Shown: positions 43,371-53,519 of the stretch, piece after piece
Numbering within the stretch: the first letter of the stretch is position 1
Layout of the letters: each line of letters starts with the position of its first letter
Source: JL08 sp039969355
GTDB taxonomy: Bacteria > Pseudomonadota > Alphaproteobacteria > Rhodobacterales > Rhodobacteraceae
Length of the DNA stretch: 64,000 bases
Direction of reading: 5' to 3'
NCBI GenBank assembly: GCA_039969355.1
Contig: JBDVOA010000029.1
Coordinates: 310,001 to 374,000, forward strand
The notes under the pieces: generated by a model
What the model was told of the DNA's origin: nothing
Seen by the model: the letters and a program-made list of their open reading frames with translations, nothing else
Databases searched by the model: none
Program-made: the position numbers and the translations under genes

Positions 43371-46300
43371 CTATGAACCGTTAGGTCCGCCGTCAAGATA
43401 TGGTGCGCGGTTCACCGCATCGGTCACAATATCGTGTGGCAGATGCATCATCATTCCGGTGCGCGTCCAGACAATTGCCGTGGTGATAGTGTGGGTCGGA
43501 TAAACCTGCGCAAGAGCGTGGGCATAAGCCCCCATCTGTCGCAGGACCCCTTCTGGCGTCGCTTCGGGGTTGTGGGGCACTATGGCGTTTGATTTGAAAT
43601 CAACGGCCAAAATTTCTGCAGGCCGGATGATCAGCCGGTCGATTGTGCCGTGCACGCGATGGTCGCCGAAATCGGCGGTCACAGAGACTTCAGCCAGGGT
43701 GTCGGACGTGAACAGCTCTGTCAGGTTCGGGTTTATTAAAACCCTGCGCGCCTCGTCCAGCAACTCAGTGACCTCCACATCACTCGCGAAATCTGCACCT
43801 TGCGACAGGATTTGGGTTGCGCGTATTGGCCAGTCGCTCTCTGGCCCTCCGGGCAGATGTTCAAGCAACAAATGTATCTGCCGCCCCCGGCGTTTTGCTG
43901 CCTCTTCGTCTGTGCCAGCTTCACCCGACAGTGCCTTGGGCCCGCCCAGATCTGACGGGCTTATGGTTTTTTGTGTGGGTGGGATTGAAGTCACGGGCCT
44001 ATCAGGAAAACTCATGAGCGTCGGTTGATCAACCACGACTGGGGTTTCTAAAACAGTCTCTAATTTTGCCCAATCGCCCTCAGAGTATCGAAGCCCGTCG
44101 CCGCCTTCAAAATCATGCACGACGGCGCCTGCCCGGTTCATCCCGGCCTGAATTAGCTGATACCAACTGCTTGCATCCTTGCTGAGATCACCCGCGGCGG
44201 CAACGATCAACCATTTTTCGGCGCGCGTCATTGCGACGTAAAGCAGGCGCAGTCGTTCGTTGATTTGCGCCTGTTTTTGCGCCTCACGTGCCGTTGCAAT
44301 GGCTGCGGGAGATGCGTCAACGGATGTACGCCAAAGGGCATTGCCGTCGGTTTCAATCACCTCGTCCATCAGGCGCACATCGCGTTTTCCAGTGTCCGGC
44401 AGAATGACAATCGGCGCTTCCAGACCTTTGGCGCCATGAACGGTCATGACACGAATTTGATCTCCGGCGCTGTCCATCTGGCGTTTGATGTCCAGATCAT
44501 CCGTTTGCATCCAGATCAGAAAACCGGTCAGGCTGGGCACCGCGCTGCGTTCATAGGCAAGCGCCTGAGACAGCAAGGCATTGATCCCGTCCTCAGCCTC
44601 CAACCCTAAGCGGGCCAACAGGCTTTTGCGACCCTTGTGCCGGGTCAAAATCCGTTCGATCAGATCAAATGGGCGCAGGAAATCAGTTTGTCCCCTCAGA
44701 TCGTTCAGAATCGCGAGCGTTTCGGGATAGGCGGCGCTTTCCTCGCGCAGCGCCTGCCAAAGATAGGGGCCTGACCGATGATGAGAGAGGCTAAAAAGGT
44801 CTTGTTCTGACCAACCGAAAAGGGGTGATTTAAGCGCCGTTGCGAGTGCTAGGTTATCTTCTGGTGTCGAAAGAAAAGCCAGCAGCGCACCAAGGTCTTT
44901 TACTGCGGTTTCCGCACCAACTTTCAAACGATCCGCGCCCGCAATGGACAGGTTTTCTCCTTTACAGGCTCTGATAATCTCGTGAAATAGCTCGTTTCGA
45001 CGTTGCAACAGGATCAGGAAATCGCCGGCTCGAACGGCGCGTTTTCGAAAAGTATTTTCTGTAGGCCCATCCACCGGAACGGTTTCGCTGCCAACAATCA
45101 TATCGCGGATGTTGCGGGCGATCTGGTTGGCAAGGATGACCGTGTGATGGTGTGCACCACGCCGATCAACCGGATCATACCAATCGCGATCGTCGGGGTC
45201 CTCTACCTTGTCGACGACAGGCCACAAATCGACCCGGCCCGGCATGTCGAGCTTGAACGCGAGGTGTTTTGCGTCACCGGAAAAACCTGCATTGAGATGC
45301 TCTTCGAACGTAAGATCGACCAATCGCAAGATGGCATTGGAAGAGCGGAATGAGTAGTCGAGCGTCAGGTCCAGCAAGGGCTGATTTACGGCATCCAGGC
45401 GGGTTTTGAATTCCTGCTTCATCCGGTCAAATTCGCGAGGGTCAGCGCCCTGAAAAGAGTAGATCGACTGTTTTTTGTCGCCTACGACGAAAATGGCGCG
45501 GGTTTTGTCGGCGCGCGCGCCCTGCCCGCTGGTAAATTCCTGCGCCAGCTTCTTAATCACATCCCATTGCGCCGGGCTGGTGTCCTGCGCCTCGTCGACC
45601 AAAATATGATCGATGCCGCCGTCCAGTCGATACAGCACCCATTGCGCGACCGCCGGGTCGTTCAAAAGGTGTCTGGCCTTATGTATCAGGTCATCAAAAT
45701 CCAGCCAGCCGCGCTGTTGTTTGCGCATTTCGTAGGTTGGCAGAAACTGGTTTGCAAAGGCGTGGAGCGCAAATGTTTTGCGCGCAGCCGTAAGCGCAAG
45801 GCGGGATTCGCGAGCGGATTCGACCCGCAACATCCAGTCGCCGAGTTGGGGCATTAATTCTGGCAGCTTGGCCTGAACCGGTTTGGTGGGAAAAGACCCT
45901 AACTTGGCCAAAAATGGTTCTTTTGCGCCTTTTCCTGTCAGGAACACAGCTTCCAGAACTGGCAAGGCCTCCCACCCGAAGGACTCCATCGCAGAAAGTC
46001 GCTGACCCGCTTTTTGATCAGTTTTCCCACTTGCGGCGAGTTGAGGAAGCAGCGCGGAAAGAATGTTCTGCTCAGACCCAAGAAAGACGGATTGCTTGAT
46101 CTTTTCTTCGTCAGTATCCGGGGGAAGGTTGAATAAGTTGAGCGCGTTTTTGAAGCCAAGGTCAGTTCGGAATTTGTCGCGGTGTTTGACGATCTCGGAT
46201 GTGAGCTGATCAAAATCCTCGCCGGTATAATGACGCGCGACATCCGCGATGAGTGATGCATCCGTGCCACCGGCCATATCATCCACGATTTCGGCCCGCA

Positions 46301-46766
46301 GTACAGTCGCCGCGCGATCTTCTATTTCAGTAAATTGCGGGCTCACTTGTGCCTCAAGCGGGAAACGACGCAGCAATGAGGCGCAGAAAGAGTGAATGGT
46401 TTGAATTTTCAATCCGCCGGGCGTTTCTATGGCCCGCGCGAACAAAGTTCGGGCATCGCGAAGTTGAGCGGCATCGACATTTCCCTCAACACCGAGATCA
46501 ACCAGTTCATTGAGCAAAACGTCGTCCGGCAGCATTGCCCATTGGCCCAAGCGTTTGAACAGCCGGTTCTGCATTTCGCCCGCAGCTGCCTTTGTGTACG
46601 TGAGGCACAGGATGTGCTGCGGTTCCACCTCGTTCAACAATAATCGCGCTACCCGGTCCGTCAGCACACGGGTTTTGCCTGATCCGGCATTGGCGGCAAG
46701 CCAGGTTGAGACATTGGGCTGCGCGGCCTGGACCTGCCGCTCTGTCGCGTCATTGCGGAGGGTCAT
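43371..46766 (-). CDS. addA: Double-strand break repair helicase-nuclease AddA
   Basis: A 1131-residue UvrD-like helicase with a C-terminal RecB-type nuclease. Walker A is LAANAGSGKTRVLTDRVARL, motif II is HILVDEAQDTSPAQWDVIKK, motif VI is RLLYVAMTRAEKWLIV. The nuclease has RGRQIHLLLEHLPGG and ILAVDFKSNAIVP (catalytic D-x-K). With AddB it resects double-strand breaks for RecA, the alphaproteobacterial counterpart of RecBCD. Its ATG overlaps the addB stop by 4 bp. Confidence 0.96.
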   Translation of the reverse strand: MTLRNDATERQVQAAQPNVSTWLAANAGSGKTRVLTDRVARLLLNEVEPQHILCLTYTKAAAGEMQNRLFKRLGQWAMLPDDVLLNELVDLGVEGNVDAAQLRDARTLFARAIETPGGLKIQTIHSFCASLLRRFPLEAQVSPQFTEIEDRAATVLRAEIVDDMAGGTDASLIADVARHYTGEDFDQLTSEIVKHRDKFRTDLGFKNALNLFNLPPDTDEEKIKQSVFLGSEQNILSALLPQLAASGKTDQKAGQRLSAMESFGWEALPVLEAVFLTGKGAKEPFLAKLGSFPTKPVQAKLPELMPQLGDWMLRVESARESRLALTAARKTFALHAFANQFLPTYEMRKQQRGWLDFDDLIHKARHLLNDPAVAQWVLYRLDGGIDHILVDEAQDTSPAQWDVIKKLAQEFTSGQGARADKTRAIFVVGDKKQSIYSFQGADPREFDRMKQEFKTRLDAVNQPLLDLTLDYSFRSSNAILRLVDLTFEEHLNAGFSGDAKHLAFKLDMPGRVDLWPVVDKVEDPDDRDWYDPVDRRGAHHHTVILANQIARNIRDMIVGSETVPVDGPTENTFRKRAVRAGDFLILLQRRNELFHEIIRACKGENLSIAGADRLKVGAETAVKDLGALLAFLSTPEDNLALATALKSPLFGWSEQDLFSLSHHRSGPYLWQALREESAAYPETLAILNDLRGQTDFLRPFDLIERILTRHKGRKSLLARLGLEAEDGINALLSQALAYERSAVPSLTGFLIWMQTDDLDIKRQMDSAGDQIRVMTVHGAKGLEAPIVILPDTGKRDVRLMDEVIETDGNALWRTSVDASPAAIATAREAQKQAQINERLRLLYVAMTRAEKWLIVAAAGDLSKDASSWYQLIQAGMNRAGAVVHDFEGGDGLRYSEGDWAKLETVLETPVVVDQPTLMSFPDRPVTSIPPTQKTISPSDLGGPKALSGEAGTDEEAAKRRGRQIHLLLEHLPGGPESDWPIRATQILSQGADFASDVEVTELLDEARRVLINPNLTELFTSDTLAEVSVTADFGDHRVHGTIDRLIIRPAEILAVDFKSNAIVPHNPEATPEGVLRQMGAYAHALAQVYPTHTITTAIVWTRTGMMMHLPHDIVTDAVNRAPYLDGGPNGS

Positions 46767-49708
46767 GTCAGGTCCTCGGGCATGGGATCAAACGTGTTAT
46801 CCCATTCGCCAAAACGGGCCAGTTGGTCATAATCCCCTTTATCAGTGTCTTTTTGAACGCTTCGGCGCGATGTATACCCCTGTTCAGGGTCTTGATAGGC
46901 GGCAATCAATTGCTTCAGTTCAACCCAGACCTTTTCAGTTGGTTCTTCGAGGAGAGGCGCGTCGATTTCGACGGGCGAACTGCCAAGGCCGATGAAAACG
47001 GCGCGCGTCACAGTGGCCGGCCCGACCTCTTTGAATCCACCTTGTTCGAGCATTGCCGCTTCGATCAGCAATTGTTTGTCAAACGCCTTTTGTTCTGGCT
47101 GGCTGGGGGGTCTGCCGGACTTGTAGTCATAAAGATGCACGTCACCGGCTGCATCGCGGTCAATCCGGTCGGCATATCCGCGCAAAGTGAAATTCAGGTC
47201 AGGAATCGTCAACCTGCCGTGGGCCTGCTGCTCAAAAGCGATGGGCTTGGCGATGGACTGTCGCTTTGCCTCATTTTTGAGAAACCAGTCCGCCACGCGT
47301 TCGATACGGGCCAGCCACATGACCCGGGCGGCGGGCCATGGGGCCTGCTCTTTCAACGTACTGTGCGCAATGTCGAGCAAAGCAGCTTTGGTCAGAAGGG
47401 CAGGATTATCCTGTGATTGACGAATAAAGCGTTCGAGAATGTCGTGAATCAACGTGCCTCGAAGCGGCGCATCGGGGGTTCGGACCAGCGGATCAAGCGG
47501 TTTTAGTCGCAAAACATGTTTAGCGTAAATGGCATAAGGGTCGCGGATCAGACGTTTGATTTCTGTAACGGATAGCGAATTTGGGCGCGCCACAACAGGC
47601 GGACGCGGAGATGGGCGTGGCGCAGGGTCGATTGAATCTACAGCCTCAAGGACCCGCGCGCGCTGCAGCCAGATATGACCCCTCCTCCGCATGTCGTTTA
47701 AACAGTCCCGGCCACCCTGTTCCGGCAAACCGTTCAGGAGGTTGGTCAGCCTGTTGATCCACCGGGAAGCGACAGTTTCTGCATCATCCGAGCGGACCGC
47801 GCGGGTTAACCACACCTCTTTTGCCGCAATCGCCTGTTGGTAATCATGCGCCGAAAGCCCGATGCGCCTTTCGGGCAGCAGTAATCTTGCGTTGTTGCGC
47901 ATGGTGCGGTTCAGCCATGGATCCGGGGTTGGCGGTTCGGGCCATGAGCCTTCGTTCAGACCGCCAAGAATCAACAGGTCCGCACCCTGAACGCGCGCTT
48001 CGAGCGTGCCCCAGATCATAATGCCGGGGGTGTTCTCATCACGGTCGCGCACCTCACCTTTTGAGAGCAGCGCGCCGACAAGATCGGTATAGTCGCGCGC
48101 CGTCATCTCGCCCCCGTAGGGTGCGTGTTGTTCAAGGTCTTCGACGGTTTTCAAAGCCTCTTGCCCGGCATTTTTCAGCCACAGCTCGCCCGGTTTTTCA
48201 GGAGCGGAACCCGCAGAAAGTTGTTCTGCGAGTGTGCGATGCAGATTTACCCAATCGGTCAGATCGCGCGATTCAGAAATCTGTCTATCGGTAAGGTTTC
48301 CAGCCACCCATTCGGCCCAAGGGACGGCCAGGACATGGGAATGCGCCACACCCCACTCCAAAATGGATTTGGTATCGGGATAGGGTGGGCCATAGCGCCG
48401 CAAATGGAGTTCCAGTTCGCGCGACAGCAGGACATGCTCATTGCGCGCGCCACCGCTGTGGCAGAGTGGATGTTTGAGGAGCGTCAGAAGCAATTCCGAC
48501 GTCAGTTTTTGGGTAAAAAGTTGCGCGACATGGCGCAGAAACCGACCCGGCGGTGACAGTTGCAACGGCTGTCCTGCACTGTCATCGGGAATGACATCCC
48601 AACGGTCCAGAGCGGCGGCAACCCGGCGCGACAGCATCCTGTCCGGCGTGATCAGCGCCGCGGTTTGCTTGTCCTCGACGGCCTGTCGGAGACGGGTGGC
48701 GATGGCAAGCGCCTCGTCTCTGGGATCGCGTGCCTCGATCAACGAAAGACCTTTGGTTGCATCGTTCAGATCGGGCAACTGCGGGCCTTCAGTCAGCCAT
48801 GCATCCGTCACAGGGGCAGGGCGCAAGGAGAGCGAAACCAACTGCCCGCGAGAGGGCGAAGCGGGTTTAGCCGCTGGTGCCCAGTTTTTTACGTCTGCCG
48901 GATTGATTTCCAGCTGGTGCATCAGCTTGCGAAACCGGAACTGTGGATGATCTTCGGATTTCAATGGATCGTCGAGGTTTGACCAGACTGCATCGGGCAG
49001 GTCAAAGTCGTATCCCGGCAGGACCAGAGCGCCTTGCGGCAAACGCGCTACGGCCTGCATCAGCAGCATTGTGGCGCCACGCGATCCGGTAGAGCCTGCG
49101 ATGATGATGGGGTTTTGGGGCGGATTGGTCTGCCAGAGTTTTGCCAGCCCGGTGATCACCAGACGCTGCCGAGCTTCTTTATCCGGCGCCTCATCCGAGA
49201 CCTCAAAAAAGCGCTTTGCAATCCCGATGAAGGTTTTAGCACGTTCCCAATGGCCCGATTGATCGGACACATCCAGCGCCTCAATAGCGTCGGGCGAAAC
49301 GCCTTCACCGTGCATTTCATCCATGAGATCCGCAAGGCTGTCAGCCAGATCATAAAGCGACGTGCGCGGTGCAAGATCGGGTTGTTGATCAAGTAGGAAT
49401 CCGATGAGCTGAACAAGTTCCAGTCGCCGGCGTAGCGGCGAGACAGCAGGTGGAATGGATGCGAGGTCCATGGTGTCGCCAAGATCGGTGACGAGTCGGA
49501 TGCGTGGCAGCAACAGGGGCGGCCCGGCATCAAACAGGTCGCGAATGCGACGTGCCATTCTGCGGGTATTTACGACCAGATCGACACGCGCAAGAGCCTC
49601 GGGCGGCATGCCGGCATGTTTTAAAATCAGACCACTGACCAGCGCCTTTGGAAAATCCACACCGGGCGGCAGGCCGAACACACGAGGGATGCGCGACGGC
49701 TCAAACAT
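46763..49708 (-). CDS. addB: Double-strand break repair nuclease AddB
   Basis: A 981-residue partner of AddA: a large helicase-like region without a classical Walker A (consistent with the alphaproteobacterial AddB), then a C-terminal nuclease with GTLIHDILERFIRQ and VHLYDYKSGRPP (D-x-K). I see no C-terminal iron-sulfur cysteines as found in Firmicutes AddB; that place reads YTSRRSVQKD. ATG 49708 (MFEPSRIPRVFG) overlaps the murU stop by 8 bp; the frame is open 19 codons further into murU but that is less likely. Confidence 0.94.
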   Translation of the reverse strand: MFEPSRIPRVFGLPPGVDFPKALVSGLILKHAGMPPEALARVDLVVNTRRMARRIRDLFDAGPPLLLPRIRLVTDLGDTMDLASIPPAVSPLRRRLELVQLIGFLLDQQPDLAPRTSLYDLADSLADLMDEMHGEGVSPDAIEALDVSDQSGHWERAKTFIGIAKRFFEVSDEAPDKEARQRLVITGLAKLWQTNPPQNPIIIAGSTGSRGATMLLMQAVARLPQGALVLPGYDFDLPDAVWSNLDDPLKSEDHPQFRFRKLMHQLEINPADVKNWAPAAKPASPSRGQLVSLSLRPAPVTDAWLTEGPQLPDLNDATKGLSLIEARDPRDEALAIATRLRQAVEDKQTAALITPDRMLSRRVAAALDRWDVIPDDSAGQPLQLSPPGRFLRHVAQLFTQKLTSELLLTLLKHPLCHSGGARNEHVLLSRELELHLRRYGPPYPDTKSILEWGVAHSHVLAVPWAEWVAGNLTDRQISESRDLTDWVNLHRTLAEQLSAGSAPEKPGELWLKNAGQEALKTVEDLEQHAPYGGEMTARDYTDLVGALLSKGEVRDRDENTPGIMIWGTLEARVQGADLLILGGLNEGSWPEPPTPDPWLNRTMRNNARLLLPERRIGLSAHDYQQAIAAKEVWLTRAVRSDDAETVASRWINRLTNLLNGLPEQGGRDCLNDMRRRGHIWLQRARVLEAVDSIDPAPRPSPRPPVVARPNSLSVTEIKRLIRDPYAIYAKHVLRLKPLDPLVRTPDAPLRGTLIHDILERFIRQSQDNPALLTKAALLDIAHSTLKEQAPWPAARVMWLARIERVADWFLKNEAKRQSIAKPIAFEQQAHGRLTIPDLNFTLRGYADRIDRDAAGDVHLYDYKSGRPPSQPEQKAFDKQLLIEAAMLEQGGFKEVGPATVTRAVFIGLGSSPVEIDAPLLEEPTEKVWVELKQLIAAYQDPEQGYTSRRSVQKDTDKGDYDQLARFGEWDNTFDPMPEDLT

Positions 49709-50393
49709 CCTGCTTTTCCAATATCGCTTCGGCAAGGGGGATGCTTTCAGGCCTGCCAACATCACACCAGGTGCCCGGATACGTCACGCAATAGAGCCTG
49801 TTTTGTTCCAGCATCTGATCCCAGAGCAGGTTCAAAGAAAAGGCGTTTTGCTTAATGGCTGCAAGCCCGTCGGTCTTGATGATTTGGACGCCGCAGTAGA
49901 TTGCACCGGGTCCGCGTTTTGCGGGGTTTTTGGCATCAAACAAGAAATCACCTTTGCCAGAGTGGCCAATTGCCCGATCTGGCGGAATGCACATGAGCAG
50001 GGCGTCCATCAATTCAGGGTGCCAGGCCTTGTTCAACAATTCGAGTGGGTTCGGCCCATGCCAGATCGCGTCGGTGTTCAGGGTGAAAACCGGTCCATCG
50101 CCAAGCAGTGGCAGTGCGGCGCGCAACCCGCCGCCGGTTTCAAGGATATTGGGAGTTTCCAAGGACGGCGTAACGTTTTGGGCAGATAAATGCGCAGCGA
50201 GCAGATCTGGTTTATAGTGCAGGTTGGCAACGACCCGTGCCAAGTTGAGTGGTTTGACCAGATCAAGTGCGTGATCAATGAGGGGCCGCCCGGCGACCTT
50301 GATCAACGGCTTCGGTTGGGACGCAGTCAGCGATCCCATGCGCGTGCCAAACCCGGCAGCAAACAGCATTACGGCGTCGGGAGCGTTGCGCAT
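49701..50393 (-). CDS. murU: N-acetylmuramate-1-phosphate uridylyltransferase-like nucleotidyltransferase
   Basis: A 230-residue sugar-phosphate nucleotidyltransferase: VMLFAAGFGTRMGSL (G-x-G-x-R nucleotide loop), QPKPLIKVAGRPLIDHAL (catalytic lysine) and VFTLNTDAIW metal-binding region. Placed next to an AmgK-like kinase it fits MurU, which makes UDP-MurNAc from MurNAc-1-P in the fosfomycin-independent cell-wall recycling route. The start overlaps the amgK stop by 25 bp. A different sugar acceptor cannot be excluded from sequence alone. Confidence 0.87.
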   Translation of the reverse strand: MRNAPDAVMLFAAGFGTRMGSLTASQPKPLIKVAGRPLIDHALDLVKPLNLARVVANLHYKPDLLAAHLSAQNVTPSLETPNILETGGGLRAALPLLGDGPVFTLNTDAIWHGPNPLELLNKAWHPELMDALLMCIPPDRAIGHSGKGDFLFDAKNPAKRGPGAIYCGVQIIKTDGLAAIKQNAFSLNLLWDQMLEQNRLYCVTYPGTWCDVGRPESIPLAEAILEKQDV

Positions 50394-51391
50394 TTATCTT
50401 TCAGCCTTTGTAGTCGTTCAGGGGTCGGAGACGGGAGCGTTTCGAGGACCAGCGGCGCGATATCCACAAGTGCCGGATGGGTCAGATTTCGGGTGACAAA
50501 CTCCCAGACGCGGGGGATGAGGTCAACATAATGTGCCTTGCCGTCACGCAGACAGAGACGGGCAAAGATGCCCAAGATGCGCAGATTGCGCTGGGCGCCA
50601 AGCACTGCGTAGCTGGCCCCAAAACTTTCGGGGTCCACGCCGCTTTTGGCGATGTAATGGGCGATTGCTTGAGCTTCGATATCCAGGGGCACATCACGGC
50701 GGGCATCTTGCAACAGTGAAACCAAATCATATGCCGGGTGGCCGGACTTGGCGTCCTGAAAATCAAGCAATCCTACGCGGGCAATGCCGGATCGGTCCGG
50801 CAGCCACAGCAGGTTCTCGGCGTGGAAATCCCGCAGGACCATGACGGCGGGTCCGGTCGTAAGGTGGGTCAGAACCTCTCGAAACGCTGTTTGAAATGTA
50901 GCCAGAGCAGAAGAGTCAGTGAGGCCCAAAATGCCAAGCTGATACCAGTCAAATACCGGGCCAATCATCTCTGCCAGCAACGGAGCCTCCAAGGGGGTAA
51001 GTTCTGGAAATGGCTTACTATGTAGCCAGAGCAGGACATCTGTCGCGGCCAAGTAAAGTTGAGCTTGCAGGCTGGGTTCTGTTTCGAAAACCCGCGCAAA
51101 AAGAGCGTCCCCCAAATCCTCGAGCAGGAGAAAGCCTTGGGTTTCGTCTGTTGCCAGAACCTCAGGCGCGCTCAGACCGATGCTTTGCAGGTACTGCGCG
51201 ATGTGAACAAAAGGGCGGACATCTTCGCCGGCTTCCGGGGGAGCATCCATCAGTACGGCGCGGTCGCCGCCTATCTGTTGCAGCCGTTCGTAACGGCGGC
51301 TTGAGGCATCACCCGCCAGCGGACTGCGATTTGCGTTCTCCCACCCGGCTCCGGCAAGAAAAGTGTCAATGTCCTGGCGGCGATCCGTCAT
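50369..51391 (-). CDS. amgK: Anomeric MurNAc/GlcNAc kinase AmgK-like phosphotransferase
   Basis: A 340-residue member of the aminoglycoside-phosphotransferase fold. The Brenner motif is VLRDFHAENLLWLPDR and the metal-binding motif LLDFQDAKSGHPAYDL. In alphaproteobacteria and Pseudomonas this kinase (AmgK) makes MurNAc-1-P for MurU, and the two genes are adjacent here. It overlaps tsaE by 4 bp. Confidence 0.88.
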   Translation of the reverse strand: MTDRRQDIDTFLAGAGWENANRSPLAGDASSRRYERLQQIGGDRAVLMDAPPEAGEDVRPFVHIAQYLQSIGLSAPEVLATDETQGFLLLEDLGDALFARVFETEPSLQAQLYLAATDVLLWLHSKPFPELTPLEAPLLAEMIGPVFDWYQLGILGLTDSSALATFQTAFREVLTHLTTGPAVMVLRDFHAENLLWLPDRSGIARVGLLDFQDAKSGHPAYDLVSLLQDARRDVPLDIEAQAIAHYIAKSGVDPESFGASYAVLGAQRNLRILGIFARLCLRDGKAHYVDLIPRVWEFVTRNLTHPALVDIAPLVLETLPSPTPERLQRLKDKCATLPTP

Positions 51392-51861
51392 GCGAGTGCG
51401 ATCTTCAGAGATTTTGCCCAGCGGTCATTGGCCCACTTGAAAGTCAATGTTCGGTCGGTTTCAGCCTCGCCAAGGTCGAAGTGTAGGAACAGCGCGTCCA
51501 AAGGTACTGCATCCCCCATCCGATCTGGCCACTCGATCAGACAGATTGCAGTTTCAAAAGCATCTGACAGGCCCAGTTCTTCAATCTCTCCCGGAGTTGA
51601 AATGCGGTAGAGATCAGCGTGCCACACCTCGCCCGAACGGGTTTGATAGGTTTGAACCAATGTGAAACTGGGCGAGGGTACATCTTCGGGTGCGTCCTGA
51701 AGCGATTGAATGAGGTGGCGCGCGAAATGGGTTTTGCCGGTTCCGATATCGCCGCTTAACAGGATCACATCGCCGGATGAAAGCATCTGCCCCAGCCGCA
51801 TGGCGACGTTGGCAGTGTCTTGCGGACCAGTGGTTTGCGTTGTCAGGGAGTTGGCGAACAT
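51388..51861 (-). CDS. tsaE: tRNA threonylcarbamoyladenosine biosynthesis ATPase TsaE
   Basis: A 157-residue P-loop ATPase (YjeE). Walker A is LLSGDIGTGKTHFARHLIQ; SPSFTLVQTY and HADLYRI are family strings. It drives the TsaB-TsaD complex in t6A37 tRNA modification. It lies 40 bp downstream of the PAS-protein gene and overlaps amgK, making it second in the long leftward unit. Confidence 0.95.
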   Translation of the reverse strand: MFANSLTTQTTGPQDTANVAMRLGQMLSSGDVILLSGDIGTGKTHFARHLIQSLQDAPEDVPSPSFTLVQTYQTRSGEVWHADLYRISTPGEIEELGLSDAFETAICLIEWPDRMGDAVPLDALFLHFDLGEAETDRTLTFKWANDRWAKSLKIALA

Positions 51862-51901
51862 GTCGCCAGACTACCCGGCCCAGCGGCACCTGCAAGAGCG
51901 A

Positions 51902-53446
51902 TCAGGACGTTGCAGCCTCCATGGTATTATTGGACAAACGCAGTGGGTCATCCTTGTGCTGGAACCGCACCATGGTTGCGCCGCCAGTTACGGGATGGAC
52001 CTTGCAAATGAGGTCGACGCCCGCCTTGGTGCGAACCGGGGCATCCCATTCAACCCGGTCAGTGTATTCCAGAACATAATCTCGGATTTCGCTCAGGATC
52101 GGGGTGGCTTCGCAATTTGACTGCCAGTGGCGGATCGAATCCAACACGGTCATGTCGACAAAACTGCTGTCGGGATCAATGCCCCACAGATCGCGGTAAC
52201 CGGTGTTTGACATGGTTAGAACACCGGTCGATGAGAATACGACAATCGCATCTTCGACGGTATCAAGTAGGGATTGACCTAGTTCAAGTTCGGACCGGAA
52301 CCGACGAGTCAGCGAAATCTCGGCACTGATGTCTTCAAACAGAAAGGCCACCGCCCCGTCCGGATGAGGGCGCCCGTTCACACGGTAGGTTGGCCCGGAC
52401 GCGAGCGTCCAAGTTTCTAGGTATCGGCCATCCGAGGCGGCCGCGACAAGTTCGGCAATCTGTTCGCGCCAAGAGGAATAATCCTTAGGCTCAGGCATCA
52501 TCCGATTGTCACGCAGCCGATCAAAGAATGACAGAAGATTGGGTCGAGAACTGAGGAATTCGGCAGGAAGGGCAGTCAAGTCGATCAGGGCGGGATTAAA
52601 CAAGGCAAGTTGCCGGTTTCGATCAAAAATCGCCAATCCAATGGACAATTGGGCAAATGTCTTGGCGAGGGTCTGAACAAAATTCCGTTGCGAAATTTCA
52701 GCACTAACGACGGCGTTAACGTCAACGGCATAGTACATTCTGTGGGTTTCGGTTTGCACCCTTGTGATGTCGAACCAGTACAGACTGTCTGAATCCGGCA
52801 CCGAGAGAGACGTTCGGAACTTGTCCTTTGAAGTCGAATCTTCAATGTTGATGTCGAACACATTGTTCTGACCTGATGTACAGACCGTCGCATGCAATTT
52901 TCGATAGGCTTCGTTGAACCAGGTGACAGTTCCTGCAAGGTCAGCCTGCCAAACCGGATAGGGTGTACCGTCCATGGCCTGCTTAAGAGTTTCAAGTTCT
53001 TGCGAGACGGATTTCAGTTGATGTTGATCTGCTGCACTATTGCTACGATCGTAGTCATCAGAAAGTTCAATGCGCGTGACGCCGTTCCAGCATTCAGAAG
53101 TTATTGTGCCCGCATCACCTGGTGTGGCGGCGATGAATTTTAGCGGCCCCCGTGCACGCAATGCTTGTGTATCAGCTGGCAAGTCCGGGAATCGCGGTCG
53201 CAGCAAGCCTACAAGCCGTTGCCAGTCCGTATCGCCTGCCGCGTCGTCGATCAGATTCTGCGCAGGTTGCGTCGCGTCAAGCAGGGAATCCCCATCAAAT
53301 AGAAATGTGGTTTTACCTTCTGTTTCGCGTATCAGTTGACTTGCAGCGAAGCGCGCCCTTTGGTCAGATCTGACAATCCAGTATGTCGCGAAAGTTGCCG
53401 TGGTCAGGCAGACAACCGCAAGGCCGGTCCATTCAATCAAGGTCAT
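51902..53446 (-). CDS. PAS-domain membrane protein, DivL-like without kinase domain
   Basis: A 514-residue protein with one N-terminal span (WTGLAVVCLTTATFATYWIV) and several PAS-like units: about 165-265 (MDGTPYPVWQADLAGTVTWFNEAYRKL), about 280-390 (LSIGLAIFDRNRQLALFNPALIDL) and about 400-500 (SLLDTVEDAIVVFSSTGVLTMSNTGYRDLWG). It ends at NNTMEAATS with no HisKA or ATPase domain. Its position ahead of tsaE-amgK-murU-addB-addA matches, from my memory of alphaproteobacterial gene order, the place of divL, the cell-cycle PAS pseudo-kinase; that identity is inference. A perfect CtrA box lies 59 bp upstream. TG-rich start region with an ATG following AATGACC-type context; no strong ribosome site. 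Confidence 0.75.
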   Translation of the reverse strand: MTLIEWTGLAVVCLTTATFATYWIVRSDQRARFAASQLIRETEGKTTFLFDGDSLLDATQPAQNLIDDAAGDTDWQRLVGLLRPRFPDLPADTQALRARGPLKFIAATPGDAGTITSECWNGVTRIELSDDYDRSNSAADQHQLKSVSQELETLKQAMDGTPYPVWQADLAGTVTWFNEAYRKLHATVCTSGQNNVFDINIEDSTSKDKFRTSLSVPDSDSLYWFDITRVQTETHRMYYAVDVNAVVSAEISQRNFVQTLAKTFAQLSIGLAIFDRNRQLALFNPALIDLTALPAEFLSSRPNLLSFFDRLRDNRMMPEPKDYSSWREQIAELVAAASDGRYLETWTLASGPTYRVNGRPHPDGAVAFLFEDISAEISLTRRFRSELELGQSLLDTVEDAIVVFSSTGVLTMSNTGYRDLWGIDPDSSFVDMTVLDSIRHWQSNCEATPILSEIRDYVLEYTDRVEWDAPVRTKAGVDLICKVHPVTGGATMVRFQHKDDPLRLSNNTMEAATS

Positions 53447-53504
53447 CGCTGAAATACGCCTGTTTGTGTGTAATCTGTCCCAAGGGCATTTTTGGGAACA
53501 ATGG

Positions 53505-53519
53505 TTAACCGACAGTTAA
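53505..53519. promoter_or_regulatory. CtrA binding box upstream of the PAS/DivL-like gene
   Basis: TTAACCGACAGTTAA is a full match to the CtrA consensus TTAA-N7-TTAA. It sits in the 125-bp gap between the regB stop and the PAS-protein start (53446, minus strand), at -59 from the start codon. The flanks extend it to a 7-bp inverted repeat GGTTAAC-CGACA-GTTAACC (53503-53521). Confidence 0.7.
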
